DNA from: Chryseobacterium sp. OSA05B
Lineage (GTDB): Bacteria > Bacteroidota > Bacteroidia > Flavobacteriales > Weeksellaceae
Reading direction: 5' to 3'
Assembly (NCBI RefSeq): GCF_019970065.1
Contig: NZ_JAHXYH010000002.1
Coordinates: forward strand, 620,001 to 684,000
DNA: 64,000 nucleotides
Positions 16,300 to 25,183 of the stretch are shown one piece after another. Both the position numbers and the translations under genes were made by a program. The notes beneath the pieces are model-generated. The model worked only from the letters and a program-made list of their open reading frames with translations. It made no database searches and was not told the DNA's origin. The first letter of the stretch is position 1. Each line of letters opens with the position of its first letter.

Positions 16300-17034
16300 T
16301 TATTTTATCAAATCAATGATTTTATTATTGATCATCTTATTATAATCTCCTTCGAAAAGTCCATTTTTATACTTCTTGTAATATTCAATTTTTGATGTGG
16401 AAAATTCATAATATAATTTGTCTCCTTTTTCATAGTATTTTCCATCAGAATAGTTTGGATAATTTTTATAATCATTATCATTTTTAATAATATATTGATC
16501 TGGTATCTCAAGTACAATATTGTCGCTAGCTTCATAAATATTCAATATGTCTGAGTAATTAACGTTTGACTCCTCATACTCAGGTTTCCAGTACATTATT
16601 CTTTGACCTAGTGGATATAAGACTTTATTTTTATATAGATATAGTTTCCAACCAAAATGATTTTCACCATTTATAGGAAAGAATATCACATAATTTTTAG
16701 AAATATTTGAAAAATATATTGTAGGTGGTGAGGTTTCTATATCTTCATTATTAATTTTCCTTATGATAGCTTTTTCAATATCATTAAAAATAAGCGTAAT
16801 GAGTTCATATCTATTTTTGTCAACTCCTTCAATAATTGTATTTGAAATATTGAAGTTTTTGCAGTTTACTACATAATTAGATGAATCAGAATTCTCTTGA
16901 TTGCAATTAATTTTAACTAATTGAATTAAATTTTCTTTAGTATTTGTTTTATTTGAAACTTTTTTTTTATTTCTTTCCTGTCCATTACAACTTTGTAATG
17001 TGATTAATAGTAGTAGGAGAGCTATCGTTTTCAT
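16300..17034 (-). CDS. Hypothetical lipoprotein, immunity candidate
   Basis: 244 residues with lipoprotein signal MKTIALLLLLITLQSC-NGQ, inside copy B of the 117-bp direct repeat. The body (YVVNCKNFNISNTIIEGVDKNRYELITLIF; YFSNISKNYVIFFPINGENHFGWKLYLYKNK) differs completely from that of the other repeat-bearing gene. AT-rich and not recognised. Downstream of it lie 87 bases, then the frameshifted lipoprotein. Confidence 0.78.
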   Translation of the reverse strand: MKTIALLLLLITLQSCNGQERNKKKVSNKTNTKENLIQLVKINCNQENSDSSNYVVNCKNFNISNTIIEGVDKNRYELITLIFNDIEKAIIRKINNEDIETSPPTIYFSNISKNYVIFFPINGENHFGWKLYLYKNKVLYPLGQRIMYWKPEYEESNVNYSDILNIYEASDNIVLEIPDQYIIKNDNDYKNYPNYSDGKYYEKGDKLYYEFSTSKIEYYKKYKNGLFEGDYNKMINNKIIDLIK

Positions 17035-17079
17035 TTGGAATAAAAAATGTTTGATATATTAATTTCAAGGACTATTTTT
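16963..17079 (-). repeat. 117-bp direct repeat, copy B
   Basis: Copy of 15004-15120 displaced by 1959 bases; carries the spacer and signal-peptide codons of the gene at 16300-17034. Confidence 0.9.
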
Positions 17080-17084
17080 AAATA

Positions 17085-18035
17085 TTATTTCAATTTGTGT
17101 AAAGGCATTTCATTATTCCCAGGATTGATAAAATATATGGGGCTTCCCGAAATAAAGTAATTGTTGTCAGATCTTTCAATATAAATAGTCCCCATATCTC
17201 CAGAAGAATTATCGTAATTTATTTTAATTTTTCCATTATTAACTTCTTCAGCTTTTAATTGAGAATATTTATTTTTTATTCCTTCTTCAGTAACATCTAC
17301 GGAAATGTCCTCCAATGAATTTATCGTTATATCAAAAATGGTTTTTGCCTCGTCTCTGTTTGATGCTTCAAAATGATATAATCCTTTCCAAAAATCAATA
17401 TTGGTCTTCGTAACATTATTATCTTTCAAAAAAGTTTTTTGTTGTGCTAAAGATATCTTGCCTGAAGAATTTATTTTATAATGCTCCCATTTTTCAACAT
17501 TTGTTCCGGATTCATCTTCTGCAACATCCAGTAAATAAATTTCATTTTTATCAAGATAATAATACTTTGTTTTTACAGTTAATGCTTCTGAATAATTAAA
17601 AGATTGATAAATGACAATTGAATCAAATATCGTTTTATTTTTTTCTATATATAATGTTGTTTGATAGCTTAAATCTGCATTATTGTCTTTAGGAACTGAA
17701 TTTTTAATGAATAATTCTGTATTAAAATCAAGTTTTCCAATAATGTTTTTTTCATTTATAGAATTTAATTTATCATAATCAAATTTAATTTTAGATAAAG
17801 TGCATTTTGCATCATCCTCTTTAACTTGTTTTTCTGATCTATCAAAAAAAGTAGTATTTAATTTGCAAGTTGGGTCGATAGAGCTTACAAAATTCAAATC
17901 TGAGATTAATACATCACCATTCCAATTTTTATCAATGGAAATTTCTTTAGAAAAAGATGGTTTTGAAATATTCTCTTGTTCTTTTTTGCAAGAGAATATG
18001 CTTATAAATGATAATAAAATAACTAGGTTTTTCAT
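17085..18035 (-). CDS. Hypothetical lipoprotein with WKG-type C-terminal domain
   Basis: 316 residues; lipobox IFSC-KKEQ, lipid Cys near 16. Residues about 35-205 form a beta-rich domain with two Cys (PTCKLNTTFF, DAKCTLSKI); after a short link the last about 100 residues start with FWKGLYHFEASN, comparable to the C-terminal parts of the neighbouring genes at 18159-19055 (KWAGIYSF) and 15122-16212 (WKGSYEI). Not recognised as a named family. Part of the immunity-candidate array. Confidence 0.78.
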   Translation of the reverse strand: MKNLVILLSFISIFSCKKEQENISKPSFSKEISIDKNWNGDVLISDLNFVSSIDPTCKLNTTFFDRSEKQVKEDDAKCTLSKIKFDYDKLNSINEKNIIGKLDFNTELFIKNSVPKDNNADLSYQTTLYIEKNKTIFDSIVIYQSFNYSEALTVKTKYYYLDKNEIYLLDVAEDESGTNVEKWEHYKINSSGKISLAQQKTFLKDNNVTKTNIDFWKGLYHFEASNRDEAKTIFDITINSLEDISVDVTEEGIKNKYSQLKAEEVNNGKIKINYDNSSGDMGTIYIERSDNNYFISGSPIYFINPGNNEMPLHKLK

Positions 18036-18158
18036 AATATGTTAGTATGTACTATCAGTAATTTTAAAGCTTAGTATTCCAATTTTTTTTAAGTAATTCC
18101 TTTATCATTCAAGAATATGGTCAAATTAATCTTCTTTCATATCACTAAAGCTGAGAGT

Positions 18159-19055
18159 TTAAATTCCAATGTTATTTATCAATTCCAATGGGTTCGTTTT
18201 TTTGAAATCTGAAGATTTATCGTCCCAGTATGGTATAATTGGGGACTGGACGTATTTTTTACCATCTTTTACATAAGTTTTAAGAATTAAATCTCCATTT
18301 TGTAAATTATCAATCAAACTTGTGTCAAAATTTGAACATACTGTCTTATCAGCATCATAATAAAAATATATTTTATCATCTATACTATAAGGAGTACAAT
18401 ATATCTTGCATCCCGGTAATTCGCCCTCGTATAAATATATTTCATTATTACTTACATTCAGAGTATATTTTTTATACAATTGATCATAATTGTTATTATC
18501 AAATGAATAGATTCCAGCCCACTTAGAAATATCCGTTTTTACTTTTTTAAAATCACTTTTTACTTTGCTCAACTTCTGTTCATAATTTTCATCATCATCT
18601 TCAGTGAGTTTTCTAATGAAATATTTTTCGATTGCAGGAACATCTTTTGAATCAAATGTTAAGAGTTTACGTGTCTTATCTTTTTTATCAGTTAAATATA
18701 AATAAGACATACCTTTTACTTGTAACTGATAATCAATGTTGTTAATCTTAACATCCGAATTTACCCATACTGGCATTTCGGGTTCAATAGTATTAATAAT
18801 CTCAGAAGATCTATTTTCTTTAGCAAAACGAAGAATGTATTTTATGTCAGTTTCATTCAACCTTACCCATGATGAACATAGTAAGTAATTGTAGATATTA
18901 GATTGTATGTTTTCATTACATGAGCTCCTAATATTACTAATGAGAGTATCATTTTTTATTTTTTCTTCTTTTGGTGGTAATGATGTGGGACTTTTTTTAC
19001 AATTAAAGAAGAGAAAGCATAAAAACAGTAACATAATAAAGACTTTATAATTCAT
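18159..19055 (-). CDS. Hypothetical lipoprotein with WAG-type C-terminal domain
   Basis: 298 residues. Lipobox FFNC-KKSPTS, lipid Cys near 19. Middle region contains NYLLCSSWVRLNETDIKYILRFAKE and VKINNIDYQLQVKGMSYLYL; from about residue 175 a domain beginning KWAGIYSFDNNNYDQLYKKYTLNVSN shares its opening with two neighbours. Two further Cys (GCKIYC) could form a disulphide. AT-rich DNA. Function unknown, immunity candidate by position. Confidence 0.78.
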   Translation of the reverse strand: MNYKVFIMLLFLCFLFFNCKKSPTSLPPKEEKIKNDTLISNIRSSCNENIQSNIYNYLLCSSWVRLNETDIKYILRFAKENRSSEIINTIEPEMPVWVNSDVKINNIDYQLQVKGMSYLYLTDKKDKTRKLLTFDSKDVPAIEKYFIRKLTEDDDENYEQKLSKVKSDFKKVKTDISKWAGIYSFDNNNYDQLYKKYTLNVSNNEIYLYEGELPGCKIYCTPYSIDDKIYFYYDADKTVCSNFDTSLIDNLQNGDLILKTYVKDGKKYVQSPIIPYWDDKSSDFKKTNPLELINNIGI

Positions 19056-19136
19056 TATGAGCGGTTTAAAGTTTTATCAAGAATCTATTCAATATATCTT
19101 ATCTCTTCTATTAGATTTTATTATAATAATTCGTGT

Positions 19137-20333
19137 TTACATATCTAAACCGATTCCATCTCCCTCATTTTTAGCATTATTCCAATAGTTTTCAAATTCA
19201 GGTAGGCCATAATATTTTTGTTTTTTAAATTCTTCATCGTATTTCTTTTGTAAATCATCTGTTTGGCGCTCATAAAATGATCCCATAAATGCAAAAGTTA
19301 GATCTGTTTTTCCCTTATGTTTTTCGCCAAAATACAGTAAATAAGCAATTAACTTAGATTTTTCTTCGAAAGTAAATCCATCTAGTTGAATTTTGTTATT
19401 TTGAATTTCATCTAAAATTTTTAATATGTCCTTGGAATATTTTTCTGGATTTTTATCAAAATAATCAAAAGTTTCATGATGAACTATAAAACGTTTGTCA
19501 CAGGTTTTTACAAAAAATATTTTAATGTATTCATCTAAATTATTTAAGTATTTTTCTATTCCATTTCTTTTTATGTACCATTCTAAGAGATCTTTATCTT
19601 TTACGTATCCAAAAGTTTTAATAAGGCATTCCAGAAAGATTTTGTCATTAAACTGTAACCATGCATAACTACCTTTATTATTGTTGAAAAGATATCGGTT
19701 TCTATTGATTAATTTTTGGATATTATTTTGTCGTTTTTCGTCTAAATCGGAGAGGTCTTTCCATCTGATAATTTGTACTTTGTCATTTGCAATAGTCTTT
19801 TCTTTTAAAATTTTATCTTCTTTTTCATATACATCAGAAAAATCTTTTTTGTACTCAATAAGTTCAGGAATAAAAAAAGCTTCAGTTAAAATTTTTCTTT
19901 CTTTATCTATGAATATTGGATTATTATTACTAATTACATAATTATCATCTAATTGAAAAACTAGTTTGTCTGTAGGGCACGGATATTCAACTAAAAAACT
20001 CAAAGGAGATGTATTATCTGGAAATCCAAAAATCTCTTTTATTTTATTATTAAATGATTCTGAATCTAAAAATTGGACACCATTTTTTTTAAGTATTTCA
20101 ACTGAAGTATCAGCTGAAGCATTATAATCATCTATGCTATATTTATAATCTGAAATGGCATCCAATCCCTTTTCTTTTATAGCATAGCCATTTAATATCT
20201 GTCTGTCTAATACCTTTCTTATAGAATCTTTGCTATTGTTAATATTCATTTTTTCTTTATTATTAGTTATCATTGTTGTTTTTTTGCATGATAACGTTAC
20301 TAGCAAAAAAAAACTTATTAATTGTATTTTCAT
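19137..20333 (-). CDS. Hypothetical large lipoprotein, best immunity candidate
   Basis: 398 residues; lipobox VTLSC-KKTT, lipid Cys near 16. The body is mostly alpha-helical and charged (IIRWKDLSDLDEKRQNNIQKLINRNRYLF; LLEWYIKRNGIEKYLNNLDEYIKIFF; KNPEKYSKDILKILDEIQ), unlike the beta-rich neighbours. It follows the 881-residue peptidoglycan-hydrolase gene by ten bases, the place where the cognate immunity protein of a toxin is normally found, and lipid anchoring would put it in the periplasm where that enzyme acts. No family recognised; the assignment is from context. Confidence 0.8.
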   Translation of the reverse strand: MKIQLISFFLLVTLSCKKTTMITNNKEKMNINNSKDSIRKVLDRQILNGYAIKEKGLDAISDYKYSIDDYNASADTSVEILKKNGVQFLDSESFNNKIKEIFGFPDNTSPLSFLVEYPCPTDKLVFQLDDNYVISNNNPIFIDKERKILTEAFFIPELIEYKKDFSDVYEKEDKILKEKTIANDKVQIIRWKDLSDLDEKRQNNIQKLINRNRYLFNNNKGSYAWLQFNDKIFLECLIKTFGYVKDKDLLEWYIKRNGIEKYLNNLDEYIKIFFVKTCDKRFIVHHETFDYFDKNPEKYSKDILKILDEIQNNKIQLDGFTFEEKSKLIAYLLYFGEKHKGKTDLTFAFMGSFYERQTDDLQKKYDEEFKKQKYYGLPEFENYWNNAKNEGDGIGLDM

Positions 20334-20343
20334 AGTTGTTTAT

Positions 20344-22989
20344 TTAAGATGTACTGCCTTCTGAATATTTTACCGCACCTGAGCTCATATCATCTGGTTC
20401 AATGGATTTTAGAGGAATTAAATCTCCGGTGTAATCTGCTGGGAATATGCAATAAGCTTTGACTTTACTAATAGGTGCTGTCCAAAATCTCACCCCATTA
20501 TCTTGATTTCCTCCTAGTAAAATATAATTTTTACTATTACTTTTGTCTATACCTAAAATAATTGTGGTATGTCCATCATTATGCCATTCAACAATTCCAC
20601 CAATATACATTTTATCATGTTTTTTACCCCATTTTTCTTGAGTTTCATATGGTGCACCTTTGCTATCCCTTTTTACTAAATTTTCAATCCCGTGCCATTT
20701 TGCACCTGGGTCTGGTTGAAATTTATATCCTGAAGTTTTAATACAATAAGCAACAAATGCTCCACACCAAGCAGCATTTGCCCTTGTGGCGTCTTTTTCA
20801 CTTCCACATCTTTTCATTCTTGCATTCGAAGTGGAGTTATGATAATTATCAATAATATATTGACAATGTGTATTTTCTCTGATAATTTTTTGTTCTTCTT
20901 CTAATGCAATTTCTACCCAAGGTGGATATTTACCATTTAATTCTTCTTTTTTCTCTGGCTTATCCTCACAGATACCAATATACCTTTCTTTTTCTCCCGG
21001 TTTAAAATGTTCATCTTTTACTACTTTATCAATTTCCCAAATATAAGTCTTACCTCCAGCTTCGCCATATCTATCTTCGTAAACTTGCCGGCTGTATACC
21101 CATCTTTTTCTTTTTATTTTTTCTCCCTTTTCAAGCATAAAGGTAGGATTCGATGCATATCCATATTTTGTAACCCACGGCTCGTTCTGTATATTTTTTA
21201 ACCTTTGTTCATTTGTTGATTTACTACCATCACCATCGGGAACACTTATGCTTTCATCAAAAACAATATAATCACGATTTCCTCCGTTTCCTACAGCACT
21301 CGGTTTTAGAACTTGTAAATAAAAATCTACAATGGTATTCATTTTATCTTTATTTACTTTTAAATACTTTTCAACATAATCCATTTGTTGAATAAAAGTC
21401 ATTTTTCCTAAAGCGTCGTAGGTTGTTCCTATTTTTTTTGCAGTTGCTTCACTAAATTGAATCAGTCCTATAAATTTAGTTCCAGTTTTACTAACTCCTT
21501 TTTTCGAGGGTGAAAATGTAGTAACAGTTTCTAAATGCATTATTGCCATTAGTTCATTGGCTTTGTCAATTTTATTTTCTTCCCCAAAAATATTTTTACA
21601 AACTTCAACAACCTTCTTTCTTTGGGAACATGTTAATTTATTTCCCCAAATCAATTTGTATTCATCTTTACAAACACATACTGATTCCTCTCCATTTTGT
21701 GGCTTTTTTTCTTTCTTAGCCGGACTTTTCCCGTTATCCTGCTTCTTCGGCACCTCCTTTACTCCAACATCAATAGTGCTGGACTTCGTAGATATATTAA
21801 GGAAGATTACCTCTGCAAATATTTCCTGCCAGTTTCCTGTCCAGTATTCTCCAGTGTCAGGGTTTTTAGGCTCTTTACCGGTTTCTCCTATCTTTTGCAT
21901 TTCCTGATTCAGGCTGATCACTACTTCCTGTCTGTCTGCTTTGAAAGTATGGGTGTTGGTGTATACTAAGTCATTATCACCGGTATTATCATGCTCCCAA
22001 AGTTTTAAAGTATATTTTTTTCCGACAACATCTTTAGCTTCAATTATCAGTTTGATGTCTTCACCAAATTTAGGTTTTTTGGTGAATGCTTTACCATTTT
22101 TATCAACCAGCTTTATACTTTTAATAATTCCTTTTTTATCAGGTTGATTATTTTGAGAACCTGAATTGGTAGAACCTTTGGGTGTATCCGGTTTCGGCTG
22201 CTGTTTTGATTTAGCTGGTTTTGGTTTGGTTTTTTCTGGTACTGAAGCTCCATTGGGATTCTTAGGAGTAGAAGCTGGAACTTTATACTCCGGATTGTTG
22301 ACATTCACATTTCCTGAAGCTTCCGGCTTGCCGTTGTACTCTGCTGTTACATAATATTCATGTTGTTTTTTGTCATCTTCCCTTTTGTTTGCTAGAGAAA
22401 TATAGGTATTGAGCAATGTAAAATTCCACCTTGCATATCCTTTACTGTCTACTTGCACAGGAGAAGATTTTATGATAAACTGATTATTTTTATGGTGTCC
22501 TGATTTTTCCTCATCATCTTCCCAGACACTGAATGTGATATATTCACCTTCAAGAGCCTGACATTTGGCCGTAGCTCGTAAGCGATCCATGTAGCTTAAC
22601 TTTTTGTTAACCGGAGAACCATCCTGATAAGTAAGCTTTACACCTAAAATATCTTTTTCTTTTGGAGCAAGTTGCTGTTCATTCTTCTGAGGTTTTACAA
22701 TCATGGCCATAGGCTCATGACCTTCAGAACTGTGAAGATACCCCTCAATTTGATAAATGTATTTGTATGCATCTTTTCCAAAAGTAAACTCTCCGATTCC
22801 TTTTTTCCTGATATTCGTTGTCGTAAATTTACCATCGTCTCTTTTTCTGAAAAGTTCCCATGTAACTAAAGATTCTTTTCGTTGAGAAGAGGGAGTGGCA
22901 GGATACCAGTCTGTAACCTTGTATAGTGTCTTTTCTCCCGTTTTGGGAGAGTGATTACCTGTAATTTTAAAAACTCCTTTTTTTGCCAT
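20344..22989 (-). CDS. Two-enzyme peptidoglycan hydrolase, candidate exported effector
   Basis: 881 residues, no signal peptide. Residues 1-240: one or two beta-sandwich domains (KGVFKITGNHSPKTGEKTLYKVTDWYP). About 244-286: Pro/Lys/Gln-rich linker. About 287-410: Ig-like domain (IKSIKLVDKNGKAFTKKPKFGEDIKLII). About 455-600: lysozyme-like domain, with ELMAIMHLET (candidate catalytic Glu near 486) and KFIGLIQFSEATAKKIG. About 690-850: NlpC/CHAP-like domain with WCGAFVAYC (Cys near 742), GGIVEWHNDGHTTIIL (His near 805) and NYILLGGNQ, as in the TIGR02594 type. Preceded by LysM and PAAR-like genes and followed by lipoproteins. Likely a wall-cutting toxin moved by a contractile-type machine; no Hcp, VgrG or sheath genes are in the window. 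Confidence 0.85.
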   Translation of the reverse strand: MAKKGVFKITGNHSPKTGEKTLYKVTDWYPATPSSQRKESLVTWELFRKRDDGKFTTTNIRKKGIGEFTFGKDAYKYIYQIEGYLHSSEGHEPMAMIVKPQKNEQQLAPKEKDILGVKLTYQDGSPVNKKLSYMDRLRATAKCQALEGEYITFSVWEDDEEKSGHHKNNQFIIKSSPVQVDSKGYARWNFTLLNTYISLANKREDDKKQHEYYVTAEYNGKPEASGNVNVNNPEYKVPASTPKNPNGASVPEKTKPKPAKSKQQPKPDTPKGSTNSGSQNNQPDKKGIIKSIKLVDKNGKAFTKKPKFGEDIKLIIEAKDVVGKKYTLKLWEHDNTGDNDLVYTNTHTFKADRQEVVISLNQEMQKIGETGKEPKNPDTGEYWTGNWQEIFAEVIFLNISTKSSTIDVGVKEVPKKQDNGKSPAKKEKKPQNGEESVCVCKDEYKLIWGNKLTCSQRKKVVEVCKNIFGEENKIDKANELMAIMHLETVTTFSPSKKGVSKTGTKFIGLIQFSEATAKKIGTTYDALGKMTFIQQMDYVEKYLKVNKDKMNTIVDFYLQVLKPSAVGNGGNRDYIVFDESISVPDGDGSKSTNEQRLKNIQNEPWVTKYGYASNPTFMLEKGEKIKRKRWVYSRQVYEDRYGEAGGKTYIWEIDKVVKDEHFKPGEKERYIGICEDKPEKKEELNGKYPPWVEIALEEEQKIIRENTHCQYIIDNYHNSTSNARMKRCGSEKDATRANAAWCGAFVAYCIKTSGYKFQPDPGAKWHGIENLVKRDSKGAPYETQEKWGKKHDKMYIGGIVEWHNDGHTTIILGIDKSNSKNYILLGGNQDNGVRFWTAPISKVKAYCIFPADYTGDLIPLKSIEPDDMSSGAVKYSEGSTS

Positions 22990-23006
22990 GATTTTTATTT
23001 TTAATA

Positions 23007-23852
23007 TTACCAGGCATCTGCCTCATTTTCTTCAATTTTCTCCTTAAACTCATCATAATCCACCACCGGATTATAAACCTGCTGTTCCTGGGTATTGGCA
23101 TTGAAAGCCTGGAATTTGCCGACTTCGCTTTGCTGGCCGTGTTTCAGGATGGTGATTTTTCCGCCGGTACTGCACATCAGCTCGGAGATTTCGGTGAGAC
23201 AGCTTTTCTCCATTACTTTTACCTTTTCGTAGGTTTTCTGCCATTTTCCCGCTGGTGCATAGGCGCATGGAAGATAGCCGCCGGATGAAGGTTTTAGCTT
23301 ACACTGTCCGAAAGGTTGCGCTGTGGGATCAAACTGAAGATCATCTTCCGTTACCGCCAGATAATCTGCCTGTCCTTCGGCATCGTTCCAGTAATGTTTT
23401 TCATGGCTGGTGACTTTGAATTTGGGAAATTTAAATCCCTGATTACACTGAACAGTTCCTTTCTGAACAATGAAATATTTCCCTTCATGGGCATCAGAAC
23501 CGGCACCATTATTTTCTTTGTCTTCTTTTTTATCTTGCTCCTTATGTTTTTCTCCTTTTTCAGATGACTGTTCGTCTTTTGTTGTAGGGGAATTGTCTTC
23601 ATCGGTTATTGATTCTGTATCTTCTTCCTCTTCAATGTTTTCAGTCTCTTCCTGAGCTTGGTTTTCCTCCATCATAAACTGTGGATCTTCTGTGATCAGC
23701 ATTGATTTTCCGGGAATAGGTTCTTCATGCATAATATCTTCTTCGGAACAGTGGAGATTGTGGTAATTTTTTAAAATGCCCTCATCTTTCAGTCCGAATT
23801 TCTGAGCCAGCGAGCCAAAAGTGTCGCCTTTCTGGATAATATAATTTTTCAT
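23007..23852 (-). CDS. LysM plus PAAR-like (DUF4280) protein
   Basis: 281 residues, no signal peptide. N-terminal LysM (YIIQKGDTFGSLAQKFGLKDEGILKNYH), a long acidic low-complexity linker of Glu/Asp/Lys/Ser (about 55-120), then a DUF4280 domain starting GKYFIVQKGTVQCNQGF and ending with the family-typical FNANTQEQQVYNPVVDYDEF. DUF4280 is a PAAR-like fold thought to cap the spike of contractile injection systems and carry effectors. Situated 17 bases upstream of the peptidoglycan hydrolase, so it is the likely carrier or adaptor for it. Confidence 0.88.
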   Translation of the reverse strand: MKNYIIQKGDTFGSLAQKFGLKDEGILKNYHNLHCSEEDIMHEEPIPGKSMLITEDPQFMMEENQAQEETENIEEEEDTESITDEDNSPTTKDEQSSEKGEKHKEQDKKEDKENNGAGSDAHEGKYFIVQKGTVQCNQGFKFPKFKVTSHEKHYWNDAEGQADYLAVTEDDLQFDPTAQPFGQCKLKPSSGGYLPCAYAPAGKWQKTYEKVKVMEKSCLTEISELMCSTGGKITILKHGQQSEVGKFQAFNANTQEQQVYNPVVDYDEFKEKIEENEADAW

Positions 23853-23856
23853 ACAA

Positions 23857-24879
23857 TCATTGTGTTATGGTGATATTGTGTTTTTGGACCAGAGCATCTT
23901 CATGCCATAGACTCAGCGATGATTCTGCCCGGGACAGGTTTTTATGGTGTTTATGGGTGGTGTATTGAAGGCTGATCTCCCCTGAAACAGGTTCTTCTGC
24001 CATTTCTTCAAACCGTACACCGCGTTTCAGTTCCTGCAGACTGCATAAGTCTGTGATTTTTCCTTTTAAAACGGTGATGATATAATCAGGATCTTCGTCT
24101 TCATACTCAGCTTCCATGAGACATTGAACAGGAAAGGAGTTTTGAATAAAAAAGAACTTTTCAGACCAGGTGGATCTTTTGTGGAACCAATCCATTTTTG
24201 GAAATAAAGTTTGAAAAAGCAGCGTAGATCTGAATTGACGCAGAAGATATTCCCCGTCAGAAATATTGTCCTGAAACGTATCAAAATACATCTTCGAAAC
24301 ATCCCCCGTAAAGAATTCCTCCAGATCTGGACGCCTTTCCTGAAATTTTTCAATTATGCTTTTATGATCGGTAAATCCAGCGATATTCCCGGTATCGGAA
24401 AAACTGAAATTAACGGGCATAATGCTTTCCATACAGGCCAGTGAAAGACTTCCTGCTTTATCATCAGGTGTTCTTCCGTTGGCTTTGAAATCCTTTTGAT
24501 TAAACGTCATGATATCATGGTTTTCAGTTCGGTCTCTATGGATACCTACCTGTACTGTATAATCTATGACCAGTGGATTTTCCATCGGATTTTCAAAGGT
24601 TTCACTGATGTGATAGATGGGCAGAAAGAATGAATTGGGCAGTTGGCTAGGAGGCAGCATTTTTTTCTTTTCCTGCTCTATTTGCTTCTCTGTTTTAAAG
24701 TTCAGGGGAACAAAAAGATGCCGGACACCATTCAGATTTTCGAACCATACGGTATCCAACCTTTTGCAACGGTTATTATGGAACAGCTTAAGCTCCTCAC
24801 CGGTCATACCAAGCCGGGAGGAAATAGATTGAAGCGTATCTCCATGTCGGACTTTATATTCAAAAAAATCCATTTCCAT
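23857..24879 (-). CDS. LysM-domain protein of the effector cluster
   Basis: 340 residues, no signal peptide. LysM motif at the N terminus (YKVRHGDTLQSISSRLGMTGEELKLFHNN) and a long remainder of mixed structure without recognised motifs (VDYTVQVGIHRDRTENHDIMTFNQKDF; LLRQFRSTLLFQTLFPKMDWF). First gene of the run, four bases before the DUF4280 gene. In injection systems LysM proteins link spike or baseplate parts, so an adaptor or chaperone role for the downstream effector is a reasonable guess; not shown by sequence. Confidence 0.75.
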   Translation of the reverse strand: MEMDFFEYKVRHGDTLQSISSRLGMTGEELKLFHNNRCKRLDTVWFENLNGVRHLFVPLNFKTEKQIEQEKKKMLPPSQLPNSFFLPIYHISETFENPMENPLVIDYTVQVGIHRDRTENHDIMTFNQKDFKANGRTPDDKAGSLSLACMESIMPVNFSFSDTGNIAGFTDHKSIIEKFQERRPDLEEFFTGDVSKMYFDTFQDNISDGEYLLRQFRSTLLFQTLFPKMDWFHKRSTWSEKFFFIQNSFPVQCLMEAEYEDEDPDYIITVLKGKITDLCSLQELKRGVRFEEMAEEPVSGEISLQYTTHKHHKNLSRAESSLSLWHEDALVQKHNITITQ

Positions 24880-25183
24880 CAGTTGTGAATTATGCTATAA
24901 AGCTATTAAAAAATGATATTCAAAATCTATTTTTAAAGCTAAATTTTTAAAATTGTAGTAGAATTACGACCATATCAACAGAGATTTCCTGTTATGGAAA
25001 TTAGATGATCAATAAAAAAAAGTGATTAATCTGTTTCTTGATAAGAAAACTTTACTACTGTTTTGTTTTTATAGTTCATAAGATGTTGTTTGTAGAGGAC
25101 GTTAATGCATATTCTGTATAAAGTCTTTCGTATTTAAAGAATTGACTAGATTTGTAAAATAACCGGTCCAAAACACAATAATC
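24880..25183. other. Divergent intergenic region
   Basis: About 300 AT-rich bases between the effector run (minus) and the next plus-strand gene. A TAGATTTTG-like match on the minus strand near 24920-24930 may be the -7 box of the effector run, but it has one base too many. I see no other structure. Confidence 0.35.
25147..25154 (+). promoter_or_regulatory. -7 promoter box of the 216-residue protein gene
   Basis: TAGATTTG matches TAnnTTTG, 29 bases before the ATG at 25184. Confidence 0.55.

Noticed and set aside
24066..24353. Long open frames opposite or beside the LysM and FN3 genes
   Set aside because: They overlap well-supported genes, have odd composition (many Cys, Arg or Ser) and no motifs; shadows of the true genes.
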